In this document: piece by piece, positions 16,140-24,292 of the stretch
How positions within the stretch are numbered: position 1 is the stretch's first letter
Layout of the letters: each line of letters begins with the position of its first letter
Origin: Caldilineae bacterium
Lineage (GTDB): Bacteria > Chloroflexota > Anaerolineae > JAAEKA01
Assembly (NCBI GenBank): GCA_020634555.1
Contig: JACKBK010000027.1
Span: forward strand, 1 to 49,293
Length of the DNA: 49,293 bases
Direction of reading: 5' to 3'
The notes under the pieces: generated by a model
Database searches by the model: none
Seen by the model: the letters and a program-made list of their open reading frames with translations, nothing else
What the model was told of the DNA's origin: nothing
Program-made: the position numbers and the translations under genes

Positions 16140-17255
16140 TTATCCCTTCACGGACCCGGCCATCAGGCCGCGCACGAAGAAGCGCTGCAAGCTGAAGAAG
16201 ACGATGAGCGGCACCAGCATCGAGATAAAGGCACCGGCCGTCAGCACTTGCCAGTCGTTGCCGCGCGATCCAACCATCTCGGCAATACGCTGCGTGAGCA
16301 CCTGGACATCAGGTTTAGACCCGATGAAGATCAGAGCGATCAGGTAGTCGTTCCACACCCAGAGGAACTGGAAGATGGCGAACGACGCCAGCGCCGGTAC
16401 CGAAAGCGGCAGCACCAACCGCATGAAGATCGTGAAGTGTGACGCTCCGTCGATGAAGGCCGACTCCAGAATCTCGCGCGGCAGGGTACTGATGTAGTTG
16501 AACAGGAGATAGGTAGCCAGCGGCAGGCCGAAGCCTGTGTGCGCTAACCAGATGCCCAGGAAGGTGCCGTTCAGGTCCAACCCCACATAGAGCTTCAGGA
16601 TAGGCACCAGGGCGATCTGCAAGGGGACGACAAGCAACGCTACCACAATGATGAACAACACCTTTCGGCCCGGGAACCGCATCCACGCAAACCCATAAGC
16701 CGCAAACGCGGCAATCAGGATCGGTATCACTGTTGCCGGAATCGACACGATGAGGCTGTTCAAGAACGCGTTGACGAAGTTGTCGCCCTGAACGGTGAGC
16801 GTCGACCCATCAGGTTGTTGGATCTGGAAAGTTTTACCTCCCAAGACCGTTTGATAGTTCTCCAGAGTAAAGTCGTGGTTGCCTGCGGTCCATTCCTTCT
16901 GCTGAACCACCACCTTGCCAATGCGCTTGTTGCCGATCCAGATAACCTGGGTGCTGCCGTCCTTGATACCTGCGCGCAGTTCCTCGAACGTACCACTCAC
17001 GCCTTCGAAGGTCATCACACCGTCGCGATCCACCTCCTCACCGGGGGTAAACTCGGCAACCGTTACCCACTCCTGATGCGGGAAGATCGTCCACCAACCG
17101 GAGGTCTGGATGTCAAAGCGGCTGCGGAACGAGGAGACAAGCAGACCAAACGTTGGAATCGACCAGGCCAGTACGACCAGAACCAGCACGACGTTGACAA
17201 AAATCGCGCCCCAGGAAATTCTACGTTTCTTCTTGGTTGCGGTTTGTGCGGTCAT
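16140..17255 (-). CDS. Carbohydrate ABC transporter permease (MalG/AglG-like)
   Basis: This 371-residue inner-membrane subunit is longer than ordinary MalG because of an extracytoplasmic insertion of about 100 residues (about 45-145) between helix 1 and the core. AglG-type alpha-glucoside permeases also have such an insertion. The EAA loop that contacts the ATPase is ILESAFIDGASHFTIFMRLVLP near 270. Six hydrophobic segments are visible. The C-terminus RFFVRGLMAGSVKG is typical of MalG proteins. The start codon overlaps the stop of the preceding permease by 1 base. It works with the MalF-like subunit and the family 1 binding protein. Confidence 0.9.
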   Translation of the reverse strand: MTAQTATKKKRRISWGAIFVNVVLVLVVLAWSIPTFGLLVSSFRSRFDIQTSGWWTIFPHQEWVTVAEFTPGEEVDRDGVMTFEGVSGTFEELRAGIKDGSTQVIWIGNKRIGKVVVQQKEWTAGNHDFTLENYQTVLGGKTFQIQQPDGSTLTVQGDNFVNAFLNSLIVSIPATVIPILIAAFAAYGFAWMRFPGRKVLFIIVVALLVVPLQIALVPILKLYVGLDLNGTFLGIWLAHTGFGLPLATYLLFNYISTLPREILESAFIDGASHFTIFMRLVLPLSVPALASFAIFQFLWVWNDYLIALIFIGSKPDVQVLTQRIAEMVGSRGNDWQVLTAGAFISMLVPLIVFFSLQRFFVRGLMAGSVKG

Positions 17256-18394
17256 CAGAAGGCCTCCGTTTCGCCAAACTGCTTCAGATTGTAGATCATC
17301 ACCGGGATCACCGTGATCAACAACACAATGGCAATAGCTGTCGCCAGGCCAGAGTTTCGCGTGGTGAAGTACTCCCGATAGAACTGGGTGGCGATCACCT
17401 GTGTGTCAAACTGGCCGCCGGTCATCACCTGGACGACATCGAAGATCTTCAACGTGAAGATCACCACCGTCGTCGTCACCGTTATGATCGTGCCACGGAT
17501 GTAGGGGATCATGATACGGAAGAAGACCTGGACCTCGGTGGCGCCGTCCACTCGCGCCGCTTCTGTGATATCCGATGGGATACCCTTGATGGCTGCCGAG
17601 AAGAGCACCATGGCGAACCCGGTCTGCAGCCAGATCATGACCACGACCAGAAAGAGATTGTTCCACGGTTGATTGGACGCGGTCCACGCCACCGGATCGT
17701 TGCCTGTGATACCAGTGTACAACCAGTTCAGCATGCCGATGTTGGGATTGGTGTCGTAGATCATGTTCCAGATGACCGCGGCGCCCACCATGGAGATCGC
17801 CATGGGCATGAAGATCAGCGCTTTTGCGGTGCGTTCGTATTTGCTGCGATCCGCTAATACCGCAATAAGCAGGCCAAGCACCACGGTGAACAGGGCGCCG
17901 AAGGGTATCCAGAGCAAGATGTTGTTGCGGAACGCAACGAACATGCTGCGATTGGTGAAGATCTCAATATAGTTTTGCAAGCCTACGAATATCTCGCCGT
18001 TGCGGTCGAAGAGACTCAGCCGCAAGGTCGCGACTGTTGGATACAGCAGGTAAACGAACAGGATCGCCACTGCCGGTCCGACGAAGACAAACGGCTGAAT
18101 CTTGGCTCGCCATTCATCGTTCAGCTTTTCGACCAACCAGTTGGATACGAGATACAGGGCAGCCACACCTCCGACACCCCAGATGATGGCTACGACGGCG
18201 ACCACTCCCTTGGGTGCCGAGCTGTCGCGCAGGAAGATGAAACCGGCATAGAGTCCGATGAAGGTAACTATCGGAACGAAGAGGGAGATCAGGATGCGGG
18301 CCGCGTTGGTGACAAGCCAGTCCAACGGGCCGCGGGATTTCACCTCTTGATCTCCGACCGGACGGTGTTCGGTTGGTTCGGTGATTTGTTCCAT
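17255..18394 (-). CDS. Carbohydrate ABC transporter permease (MalF/AglF-like)
   Basis: This 379-residue permease has two N-terminal helices ahead of the six-helix core. The EAA loop is ITEAARVDGATEVQVFFRIMIPYIRG near 285-310, and the segment between (about 120-200, FDRNGEIFVGLQNYIEIF) is the usual MalF-type periplasmic strand. It pairs with the MalG-like subunit, whose gene overlaps its stop. No ATP-binding subunit gene is present in the operon, so a shared MsmK/UgpC-type ATPase encoded elsewhere is inferred. A hairpin upstream (18570-18604) may reduce expression relative to the binding protein. Confidence 0.9.
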   Translation of the reverse strand: MEQITEPTEHRPVGDQEVKSRGPLDWLVTNAARILISLFVPIVTFIGLYAGFIFLRDSSAPKGVVAVVAIIWGVGGVAALYLVSNWLVEKLNDEWRAKIQPFVFVGPAVAILFVYLLYPTVATLRLSLFDRNGEIFVGLQNYIEIFTNRSMFVAFRNNILLWIPFGALFTVVLGLLIAVLADRSKYERTAKALIFMPMAISMVGAAVIWNMIYDTNPNIGMLNWLYTGITGNDPVAWTASNQPWNNLFLVVVMIWLQTGFAMVLFSAAIKGIPSDITEAARVDGATEVQVFFRIMIPYIRGTIITVTTTVVIFTLKIFDVVQVMTGGQFDTQVIATQFYREYFTTRNSGLATAIAIVLLITVIPVMIYNLKQFGETEAF

Positions 18395-18569
18395 CGCTGT
18401 TTCTCCTGGTGAGATTGCTCAGAAACCCTCAGGACATCACACAGCCAGAGCCAACAGTTTGGGACCCGCCAAACTGCTCGATGGCCCTGCGACAGCCTCA
18501 TGGGCGTCCAAGGGAAGGGGACGATTGTTGCGTGCGCCACCGGCTCCATGGCACGGAACCGATGAGAAG

Positions 18570-18604
18570 AACCGGGTAGCCTCTGCTAGAGAAGCTACCC
18601 GGTT
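18570..18604 (-). terminator. Hairpin between binding-protein and permease genes (attenuating terminator)
   Basis: AACCGGGTAGC (18570-18580) and 18594-18604 form an 11-bp stem with a 13-nt loop, followed on the minus strand by CTTCTC rather than a pure T-run. Position and strength fit partial termination or 3' mRNA protection, which would let the binding protein be made in excess of the permeases. Confidence 0.7.
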
Positions 18605-18621
18605 TCATGCCAGCCGTTGCG

Positions 18622-20124
18622 TTACTGCTGTGGCCAGGAGGCGTCGATCTCGGCCAGAACGGTGTCCAGGTCGGCCGCGCCGGAGAAGTAGTCAGTCATG
18701 CCTTTCCAGAAGGAGCCGGAGCCTACGGCTCCGGGCATCAGGTCAGAGCCATCAAAGCGGACACTGGTGGCATCGGCTACCAGTGCTGCGATATCAGCTT
18801 CAAGCTGGCTGCCATACCAGTCAAGTTGGACGTCCTTCTGCATTCCCAGAGCACCGCCGGCGGCAAGCCAGCCGCGGATGCCCTCGCCGGTCGAGAAGTA
18901 CTGCATGACCGCGCAGACCTCAGGCCGGTCCTCGGTGGCGGCCATGACGTCGCCGGCCACCAGGAAGGGGCTGCCGTACTCAGGATCAACGCCGGGCAGG
19001 TAGAAGACGCCATAGTCCTCACCGTACGTGCTTCCTTCAGGGAAGAAGGAGGTGATGAAGTTGCCCTGCTTGTGCAGCCAGCATCCCGGCGGATCCTCGA
19101 ACATAGGCGTCGGGGAGTCGCCGAAGAAGGTGGTGACGATGGCCGGCGTCCCGCCATAGACCATCGCATCGTCGTTCCAGATGTTGGCAAAGGTCTCAAT
19201 GGCGTTCTTCACCTCGGGTGAGGAGAAGGGCAGCTCGCCGGCAACCCAGGCGTCGTAGTTGTCCAGAGAAGTCGTGCGCAGCATGAACTCCTCGGTCCAG
19301 TCGGTGGCTGGCCAGCCGGTGGCCGCACCAGACTCGATGCCGACGCACCACGGGGTGTCGCCGTCGGACACGATCTGGTCCTGCAGCGTTTGCAGTTCTT
19401 CCCAGGTAGTGGGAACTTCATAGCCGGCAGCCTCGAAAGCCTTCTTGGGATACCAGACTAGCGACTTGGCATTGAAGCGCTGCCAGAGGCCATATTCTGT
19501 GCCGTCCACCGTGCCCATGTCACGCCAGGACTGCAGGTAGTTTTGGCTCAACCAGCTATCGGGAACCAGATCAGTAGCAGGTACGATCTTGCCCTGTCTG
19601 GCGAAGGTGGCCATCAGACCAGGCTGCGGGAAGTCCACGATATCCGGCGCATCGCCCGCCTCGAAGCGGACGCCGATGCTGGCCTCGAACTCCTTGGAGC
19701 CCTCGTATTGGATATCGATCCCGGTCGCGTCCTCGAAGGCCTTGACCGAGCTCTCGAACTTGACCTGATCCTCGTCGGTGAACGGGCCGTTCATGGACAC
19801 GACGGTGCCCTGCATCTGGCCGTTGTAGGCATCGGCCAGGCAGGTCAGGCCCACCGAAGCAGCGCCTTCAGCGCTCGCGCCGACGGAAGTCATGTCGCCA
19901 TGGTCTTCCATCGGTTCCTCAGCCATCGCCTCTTCAGTCGGCTCTTCAGCCGCCATCGTTGGCTCTTCAGCGGCCATGGTTGGCTCTTCAGCCGCCATCG
20001 TTGGCTCCTCAGCGGCCGGCGCGGCAGCCGGGGCAGCGGTGGGCTCGGCAGCCCCACCACAGGCTGCCAGGACAAAGCTGGCCAGCAGAGCGAGGGTGAG
20101 CAGTAGGAAAATTCGTCTCTTCAT
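18622..20124 (-). CDS. Sugar ABC transporter substrate-binding lipoprotein (family 1, AglE-like)
   Basis: This 500-residue lipoprotein has a signal peptide ending in the lipobox LAAC (Cys about 21). A glutamate, proline and threonine-rich tether follows (about 35-75), made of a repeated EEPTMAA unit. The family 1 fold includes EDATGIDIQYEGSKEFEASIG, APDIVDFPQPG and VPTTWEELQTLQDQI. The size and the insert near VCAVMQYFSTGEG resemble alpha-glucoside binding proteins (AglE). The ribosome binding site AAGGAGAG precedes the start. It delivers sugar to the two permeases downstream. The real ligand is unknown; the adjacent sucrose-type enzymes make a sucrose-like or other alpha-glucoside plausible. 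Confidence 0.88.
   Translation of the reverse strand: MKRRIFLLLTLALLASFVLAACGGAAEPTAAPAAAPAAEEPTMAAEEPTMAAEEPTMAAEEPTEEAMAEEPMEDHGDMTSVGASAEGAASVGLTCLADAYNGQMQGTVVSMNGPFTDEDQVKFESSVKAFEDATGIDIQYEGSKEFEASIGVRFEAGDAPDIVDFPQPGLMATFARQGKIVPATDLVPDSWLSQNYLQSWRDMGTVDGTEYGLWQRFNAKSLVWYPKKAFEAAGYEVPTTWEELQTLQDQIVSDGDTPWCVGIESGAATGWPATDWTEEFMLRTTSLDNYDAWVAGELPFSSPEVKNAIETFANIWNDDAMVYGGTPAIVTTFFGDSPTPMFEDPPGCWLHKQGNFITSFFPEGSTYGEDYGVFYLPGVDPEYGSPFLVAGDVMAATEDRPEVCAVMQYFSTGEGIRGWLAAGGALGMQKDVQLDWYGSQLEADIAALVADATSVRFDGSDLMPGAVGSGSFWKGMTDYFSGAADLDTVLAEIDASWPQQ
19947..20009. repeat. Three 21-bp tandem repeats inside the binding-protein gene
   Basis: Units at 19947-19967, 19968-19988 and 19989-20009 are nearly identical and encode the seven-residue unit EEPTMAA in the lipoprotein tether. 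They differ at a few synonymous positions. The in-frame unit length means copy number can change without breaking the gene. Confidence 0.85.
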
Positions 20125-20362
20125 GGGTAGGTCTCTCCTTAGTAGAGTTTCAAATCGAACACGAATGTAACATCGATGGTAGTGGGCATTGTGACAGGAT
20201 AATCTGTGATTCTTGCCTCCTTTCTAACAAGTTGAACGAACTACTCAGCCTTCACTGTCCCGTCACACATGAGCCCGGCTTCAGCAGCCAGGAGCACGCA
20301 GGCAGGTGTTCCCGCAAAGCGGGATGGGCGAACAGTTACGGTTGAATGTAGCTCAAACCATC
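20125..20362. other. Spacer between the PfkB kinase and the binding-protein gene
   Basis: This 238-bp non-coding gap carries the ribosome binding site of the binding-protein gene. A weak extended -10-like element on the minus strand (TGTTACATT, near 20160-20168) and a short CCCGC/GCGGG hairpin (about 20311-20325) resembling the core of the REP family are also present. No operator matching the palindrome at 24134 was found here. Confidence 0.4.
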
Positions 20363-21331
20363 TCAAGTTGTCGGGCGCATTGTCTGCCTTGCTTGCAGGT
20401 ATAACGCCTGACGATCGACGGAACTTGGCAACGGACCGACCCGTTGTAGCTTCTGCGCCACCACTGCCTGAGCAACGTGGGCGCAGAAAACGGGATCGTG
20501 ACCGTCTAGCAAGCTGGTAACATACCCTGCCCAGAACGCGTCGCCGGCGCCGGTAGCGTCGATGACAGTCACAGGAAGCGCAGGGATGTGGGTGACGTGG
20601 CCATCGTCTGAAACGATGACACCCTTCTTTCCCATGGTCAGGACCACCAATCGCGGGCCCCAGGCATGGAAACGCTCGATGTAGGCTTCCGGTTGCAGGC
20701 CCTCGCCGAACAACCGGCTGGCGTCGTCCAACGATGGCTTGGTAACGGTGGCCAGGGCATACAGCTTCTGCAAAGCAGCCATCGCCTCTCGCTGGTCCGG
20801 CCACACCCGCGGGCTGTAGTTCGGATCGAGCGAAATGAGCTTGCCGTGCCGCTGGGCGAGCTCAAAGGCGCGCATCACGGCGTCGCGGCAGGGCCGGCGG
20901 CTGAGCGCAAAGGTCGAGGCATGCACCAGGCGGCTGCGCTGAATCGCTTCCTCCGACACCTCATCAGGCGTCAGCTCGGCGTCACCGGCGCGGAAAGCCT
21001 CGAAGTCGGGTGTACCGGTTGTGCGTGAAACGAAGATTACCGACGTATGGACACGATGATCCATAACCAGATAGTCGGTGATCACGCCGACCCGCTTCAA
21101 CTCAGCCTTGCAAAACTTGCCGAACGCGCCAATGCCGGTCTTGGCGATAATGGCCGATGCGCCGCCCAGACGGGCGACGTTGCCGGCGATGTTGCCCGGG
21201 GACCCACCTTGATAGCGGCGAAAGGTCTCAGCTTCGCCCAACGACGGCACATCCTCCTCGGAGATGAAGTCGATGAGCACCTCGCCAATGGCCAGCAGGT
21301 CGATGTCGCCGGGTGGAATTCGCAGGTCCAT
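20363..21331 (-). CDS. PfkB-family carbohydrate kinase (fructokinase-like)
   Basis: This 322-residue ribokinase-fold sugar kinase should phosphorylate a sugar, probably fructose, with ATP. It starts LLAIGEVLIDFISEE near residue 10. YQGGSPGNIAGNVARLGG is the first PfkB signature, and DATGAGDAFWAGYVTSLL is the second, with the catalytic Asp and anion hole. The start at 21331 was chosen because upstream in-frame sequence runs back through the preceding gene in another frame. It begins 1 bp after the stop of the GT4 synthase, so translation is likely coupled. Confidence 0.9.
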   Translation of the reverse strand: MDLRIPPGDIDLLAIGEVLIDFISEEDVPSLGEAETFRRYQGGSPGNIAGNVARLGGASAIIAKTGIGAFGKFCKAELKRVGVITDYLVMDHRVHTSVIFVSRTTGTPDFEAFRAGDAELTPDEVSEEAIQRSRLVHASTFALSRRPCRDAVMRAFELAQRHGKLISLDPNYSPRVWPDQREAMAALQKLYALATVTKPSLDDASRLFGEGLQPEAYIERFHAWGPRLVVLTMGKKGVIVSDDGHVTHIPALPVTVIDATGAGDAFWAGYVTSLLDGHDPVFCAHVAQAVVAQKLQRVGPLPSSVDRQALYLQARQTMRPTT

Positions 21332-21332
21332 C

Positions 21333-22847
21333 TTACATTCGACCCGTGTAAATCGCTGCCAGATCGGCTGTGGTAAAGTCGTTGGCCGGATCGGGTTGCC
21401 TGAAATAGGGCGGGATTGGCAGACGCTGGCCGGTCTGATCTCCCGGCCCGCGGGCGATGATTTCCTCCAGCACAGCCGCGTAGCCGGCCGCCGTCCGATC
21501 CCAGGTGTAGCGGGCCAAAACACGGCCGCGGCCTGCTTCGGAGTAACGCTGCCATGCCTGCGGGCTTTCCAAGACCTGCGAAACGCCGCGGGCGATGTCG
21601 TCTGGGTCAGCAGGATCAATCAGGACACCAAAGCTCGCGCCGTTCTCATAGAGACTCTCGCTGGGGCCGCCGTTTTTCGTGACAACAGCCGGCAGGCCGG
21701 CGGCCATGGCTTCCAGCGGCGCCAGACCGAACGGCTCGTGAAAAGCCGGCAGGCAAAACAGGCTGTGCCGCCCGGTGAGATAGCGATACGCCGCGGCCAG
21801 CTCCGCCTGGCCTTCCAGCGGAAACGCAGTGACCTTGCCCCAGAGACCCGCCTCGTCGCAAAGGGCAGCCATCTGGTCCAGCAGCTCACGAGCCTCGCCG
21901 CTGAAACGGCTGCGCTGCTGCAAAGCATTGTCCGCGCCGCGCACGACGATGCCGACGTTGGCCATCGCCTGCAGTTCCGGGTGGCCGGCAAAGGCGCGCA
22001 ACAGGGCGATGTGGTTCTTCTTGTGATCTACCCGGCTGGAGAGCAGAATGATCGGCAGGCCACGGCGGTCCGCTGAGATGTCGCGTGCGATGACAGTCTC
22101 CAGAAAGTCAGCGGTAGCTTGTTCGCGGTCGTTGCGGCTTGTCGCATCAAACACGGCCAGGTTGACGCCAGGCGGGATCACGCTGAATTTTCTGTCGTCG
22201 TCAGGATCGACAGCGGCGCGGTAGGCCGGATGGCCGTATTGCTCGAAGCGTTCCTCGCGCGTGCTGGTGATGACCTTGCCAGCCCGGTTCATGGCCAGCC
22301 GCTCGCCGGCCAGCCGTTGTGCAAAATGAAAGCGCTCCTCCAGCGGTGCAAGACTGGCGTCATCGGGCGGCTTGTCACCCAACAGCTTGTCCAGTTTCTG
22401 CGCGCCCAGCGAGTGGCCGGTGAAGGTGAATGGAACGCCAGTGCGCGCTTCAAGGAGCGCGCCGGCCAGCCCGCCATCGCCGTAATGAGTCGTCGTTCCG
22501 TCCGGCAACCGGCCCTCGCCGCGATAGAACGCCTCGATATTGGGGACCCATTCCCGCACCAGGTACGGCCACAGCTCCTCCTTGGCCAGAAACGCGTCGC
22601 CGCCACAGGCGATCCGCACGATCCGCACGTTTGGATGACCGTCGTAGCTGTCAAACTCGCTGCTGAATTGAGGCCAGGCAGGATCAACGATACGGCGAGT
22701 GACGATGTCGATTCGGTGGCCTTGCGCGGCCATGGCCAGCGCCGTTTCTTTCACATAAACCAACTGGCCGCCGAAGTCAGGATGTTGCGTCCAGTGGCTG
22801 TCGGCGGTATCGAAGTTGCCTTGTGGGTTAAGAAAAATGATATGCAT
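21333..22847 (-). CDS. GT4 glycosyltransferase, sucrose-phosphate-synthase-like
   Basis: This 504-residue retaining GT-B glycosyltransferase resembles sucrose-phosphate synthase and mannosylfructose-phosphate synthase, which join a nucleotide sugar to fructose-6-phosphate. N-terminal acceptor domain blocks are FLNPQGNFD, HPDFGGQLVYVKETALAMA and FTGHSLGAQKLDKLLG. C-terminal donor domain blocks are ILLSSRVDHKKNH and FHEPFGLAPLEAMAAGLP, with the E-x7-E motif of GT4. The start at MHIIFLNPQG (22847) fits the family. No sucrose-6-phosphate phosphatase is seen nearby. Next to a PfkB kinase and a sugar importer it suggests sucrose-type disaccharide metabolism or compatible-solute synthesis. Confidence 0.82.
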   Translation of the reverse strand: MHIIFLNPQGNFDTADSHWTQHPDFGGQLVYVKETALAMAAQGHRIDIVTRRIVDPAWPQFSSEFDSYDGHPNVRIVRIACGGDAFLAKEELWPYLVREWVPNIEAFYRGEGRLPDGTTTHYGDGGLAGALLEARTGVPFTFTGHSLGAQKLDKLLGDKPPDDASLAPLEERFHFAQRLAGERLAMNRAGKVITSTREERFEQYGHPAYRAAVDPDDDRKFSVIPPGVNLAVFDATSRNDREQATADFLETVIARDISADRRGLPIILLSSRVDHKKNHIALLRAFAGHPELQAMANVGIVVRGADNALQQRSRFSGEARELLDQMAALCDEAGLWGKVTAFPLEGQAELAAAYRYLTGRHSLFCLPAFHEPFGLAPLEAMAAGLPAVVTKNGGPSESLYENGASFGVLIDPADPDDIARGVSQVLESPQAWQRYSEAGRGRVLARYTWDRTAAGYAAVLEEIIARGPGDQTGQRLPIPPYFRQPDPANDFTTADLAAIYTGRM

Positions 22848-22879
22848 GATCGTTCTTTGTTCGCAACCACTCACTCGTC

Positions 22880-22899
22880 ATTCCCGCTTTCGCGGGAAT
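22880..22899. repeat. Short REP-like hairpin (ATTCCCGC/GCGGGAAT)
   Basis: An 8-bp stem (22880-22887 with 22892-22899, loop TTTC) preceded by CGTC has the same core as the 29-bp element at 9830-9900. It lies in the lacI-to-synthase spacer. Confidence 0.7.
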
Positions 22900-23012
22900 C
22901 CAGGTCATCGTCGCGGCGAACCGGATGCGTTTGAAGGCCGTCGCCTGTGTTCCGGCCGGTCGGAAACGCCGGACGAATCAGGTGGAACTGTACTAGCAAA
23001 GGATCTCTCCGA

Positions 23013-23074
23013 GCCATTCCTGCGAAGGCGGGAATCCATGTCGGCGAGGAGATTCCCGCCTTCGCAGGAATGGC
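23013..23074. repeat. REP-like 24-bp perfect inverted repeat
   Basis: GCCATTCCTGCGAAGGCGGG and the next four bases (23013-23036) are exactly complementary to 23051-23074, with a 14-nt loop. It is the same family as 9830-9900 but with compensatory base changes on both arms (TTCCTGCGAAGG instead of TTCCCGCGAAGG), which indicates that the folded form is preserved. Confidence 0.82.
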
Positions 23075-23093
23075 AACACGCTGTACGCTGAGT

Positions 23094-24101
23094 TCAATTC
23101 AGCGGCCGGGCCGTGGTACTGCGCTCCACAACATGCACCGGCAATTGCTGGCGTGCGGGAGACGGATCGGTGTTGTCAATGCTCTGCAGCAGCATGTCCA
23201 CGCTGCGCAGACCGGAGTCGAAGAGCGGCTGATGCACGGTTGTCAGGTTTAGGAACTCAGCCATCTCCACATCGTCGTAGCCGATCACCGACAGCTCATC
23301 GGGCACCTGGATACCACGCTCCTTGGCAGCCTGTAACACGCCAAAAGCCTGGGTATCGCTGGCGGCAAAGATCGCCGTGGGCGGATCGTCCAGATCCAGC
23401 AGCCTGTGCGCCAGAAGGCGCGCCGGTTCGCGTCCATGCTCGCCTGACTGATGGTACTCAGGATTGAACGCGATGTTGTGGTCCTTCAACGCACGGCACA
23501 TGCCTTCAAATCGGTCACGGCTAGAGTGAAAGTTGAACGCGGTGTGAATTGGATCACCGATGAATGCAATATTGGTATGCCCCAGTTTGATGAGGTGTTC
23601 GGTCGCGCTGTAGCCGCCGCCAATGTCGTCAACAATGATGCATGGAAGAGTTGGGTGGGACGTATCAACCAGAACAACCGGCACGCCAGCACTGGCCCAG
23701 CGACCAACGTCCTCGTCGGCTGGCGCCAGCGAGATCACGATCAGGCCGTCGACGCGGTTGGCCGATGCCGTGCTGCGAAAGCACTCATCGCGGCGGGAGG
23801 GGGTCTCTACATTGTAGACCATCAGATCGTATTCGCTGTCGGCAATAACTGATTCGATGCCGCGCAGCCGTTCGACTACAGAAGGACGGGTAAAATAGAC
23901 AGCCAGGACGCCAATAGAGAGGGTTTTGCGGAGAGAGAGACGTTGCGCGATGGGACTCGGATGGAAGTTTAGTCTTTCGATGACCTGTGAAACCCGTTGG
24001 CGGGTCTCGTTGCTGACACGCGGATTGTTGTTCAGTACACGGGATACCGTGCCAACACCCACGCCAGCTTCCTTCGCCACATCGTAGATAGTTACCGGCA
24101 C
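23094..24101 (-). CDS. LacI-family transcriptional regulator
   Basis: This 335-residue repressor has an N-terminal LacI helix-turn-helix (TIYDVAKEAGVGVGTVSRVLN, residues about 3-23) with the hinge region to about 60. The type I periplasmic-binding-like effector domain follows (about 62-335; VDGLIVISLAPADEDV, LGHTNIAFIGDP, TAIFAASDTQAFGVLQA, DELSVIGYDDVEMAEFL). The GTG start at 24101 was chosen because the helix-turn-helix begins two residues later and GGAG lies 9 nt upstream. It heads the minus-strand sugar locus. A perfect palindromic operator lies 33 bp upstream of its start, so autoregulation is likely. The effector is probably a sugar or sugar phosphate. Confidence 0.93.
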   Translation of the reverse strand: MPVTIYDVAKEAGVGVGTVSRVLNNNPRVSNETRQRVSQVIERLNFHPSPIAQRLSLRKTLSIGVLAVYFTRPSVVERLRGIESVIADSEYDLMVYNVETPSRRDECFRSTASANRVDGLIVISLAPADEDVGRWASAGVPVVLVDTSHPTLPCIIVDDIGGGYSATEHLIKLGHTNIAFIGDPIHTAFNFHSSRDRFEGMCRALKDHNIAFNPEYHQSGEHGREPARLLAHRLLDLDDPPTAIFAASDTQAFGVLQAAKERGIQVPDELSVIGYDDVEMAEFLNLTTVHQPLFDSGLRSVDMLLQSIDNTDPSPARQQLPVHVVERSTTARPLN

Positions 24102-24133
24102 TGGGGCGTTCTCCGTTGAACCTATGGCGTCTG

Positions 24134-24147
24134 TGGAACCGGTTCCA
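24134..24147. promoter_or_regulatory. LacI-type operator palindrome
   Basis: TGGAACCGGTTCCA is a perfect 14-bp palindrome with a central CG, the form bound by LacI/GalR regulators. It sits between the divergent lacI-type gene and the DUF2079 gene. No second copy was seen upstream of the synthase or the binding protein. Confidence 0.75.
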
Positions 24148-24246
24148 AGTTTAGCACAGGTGCGAATCGTTGTCAAACACAAAAAACGCTGCAACGTTGC
24201 GGCATCGATCACGATGCCGCGTTCTGCTCTTTCGCGCCGATTGCGG

Positions 24247-24252
24247 TACAAT
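24247..24252 (+). promoter_or_regulatory. -10 box immediately upstream of a short leader ORF
   Basis: TACAAT ends 7 nt before the ATG at 24260, the same leaderless spacing as at mutL. No strong -35 is visible. It would place the transcription start at or next to the ATG of the 10-codon ORF that overlaps the DUF2079 gene. Confidence 0.45.
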
Positions 24253-24259
24253 CTCTCGT

Positions 24260-24292
24260 ATGACTCTCCCACCCACGGAGCCAGTGCGTTGA
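24260..24292 (+). CDS. Ten-residue leader ORF overlapping the DUF2079 start
   Basis: The ORF encodes MTLPPTEPVR and its TGA overlaps the proposed TTG start of the DUF2079 gene (TTGA at 24289-24292). With a -10 box 7 nt before its ATG it could be read as a leaderless mini-cistron that couples translation into the long gene. A single-base insertion or deletion near 24285 would instead make it the true N-terminus of that protein. Both readings are inference. Confidence 0.35.
   Translation: MTLPPTEPVR

Noticed and set aside
24124..24288. 55-codon N-terminal extension of the DUF2079 protein
   Set aside because: It would cover the LacI operator and the predicted promoter, and the extension shows no membrane or family signal.
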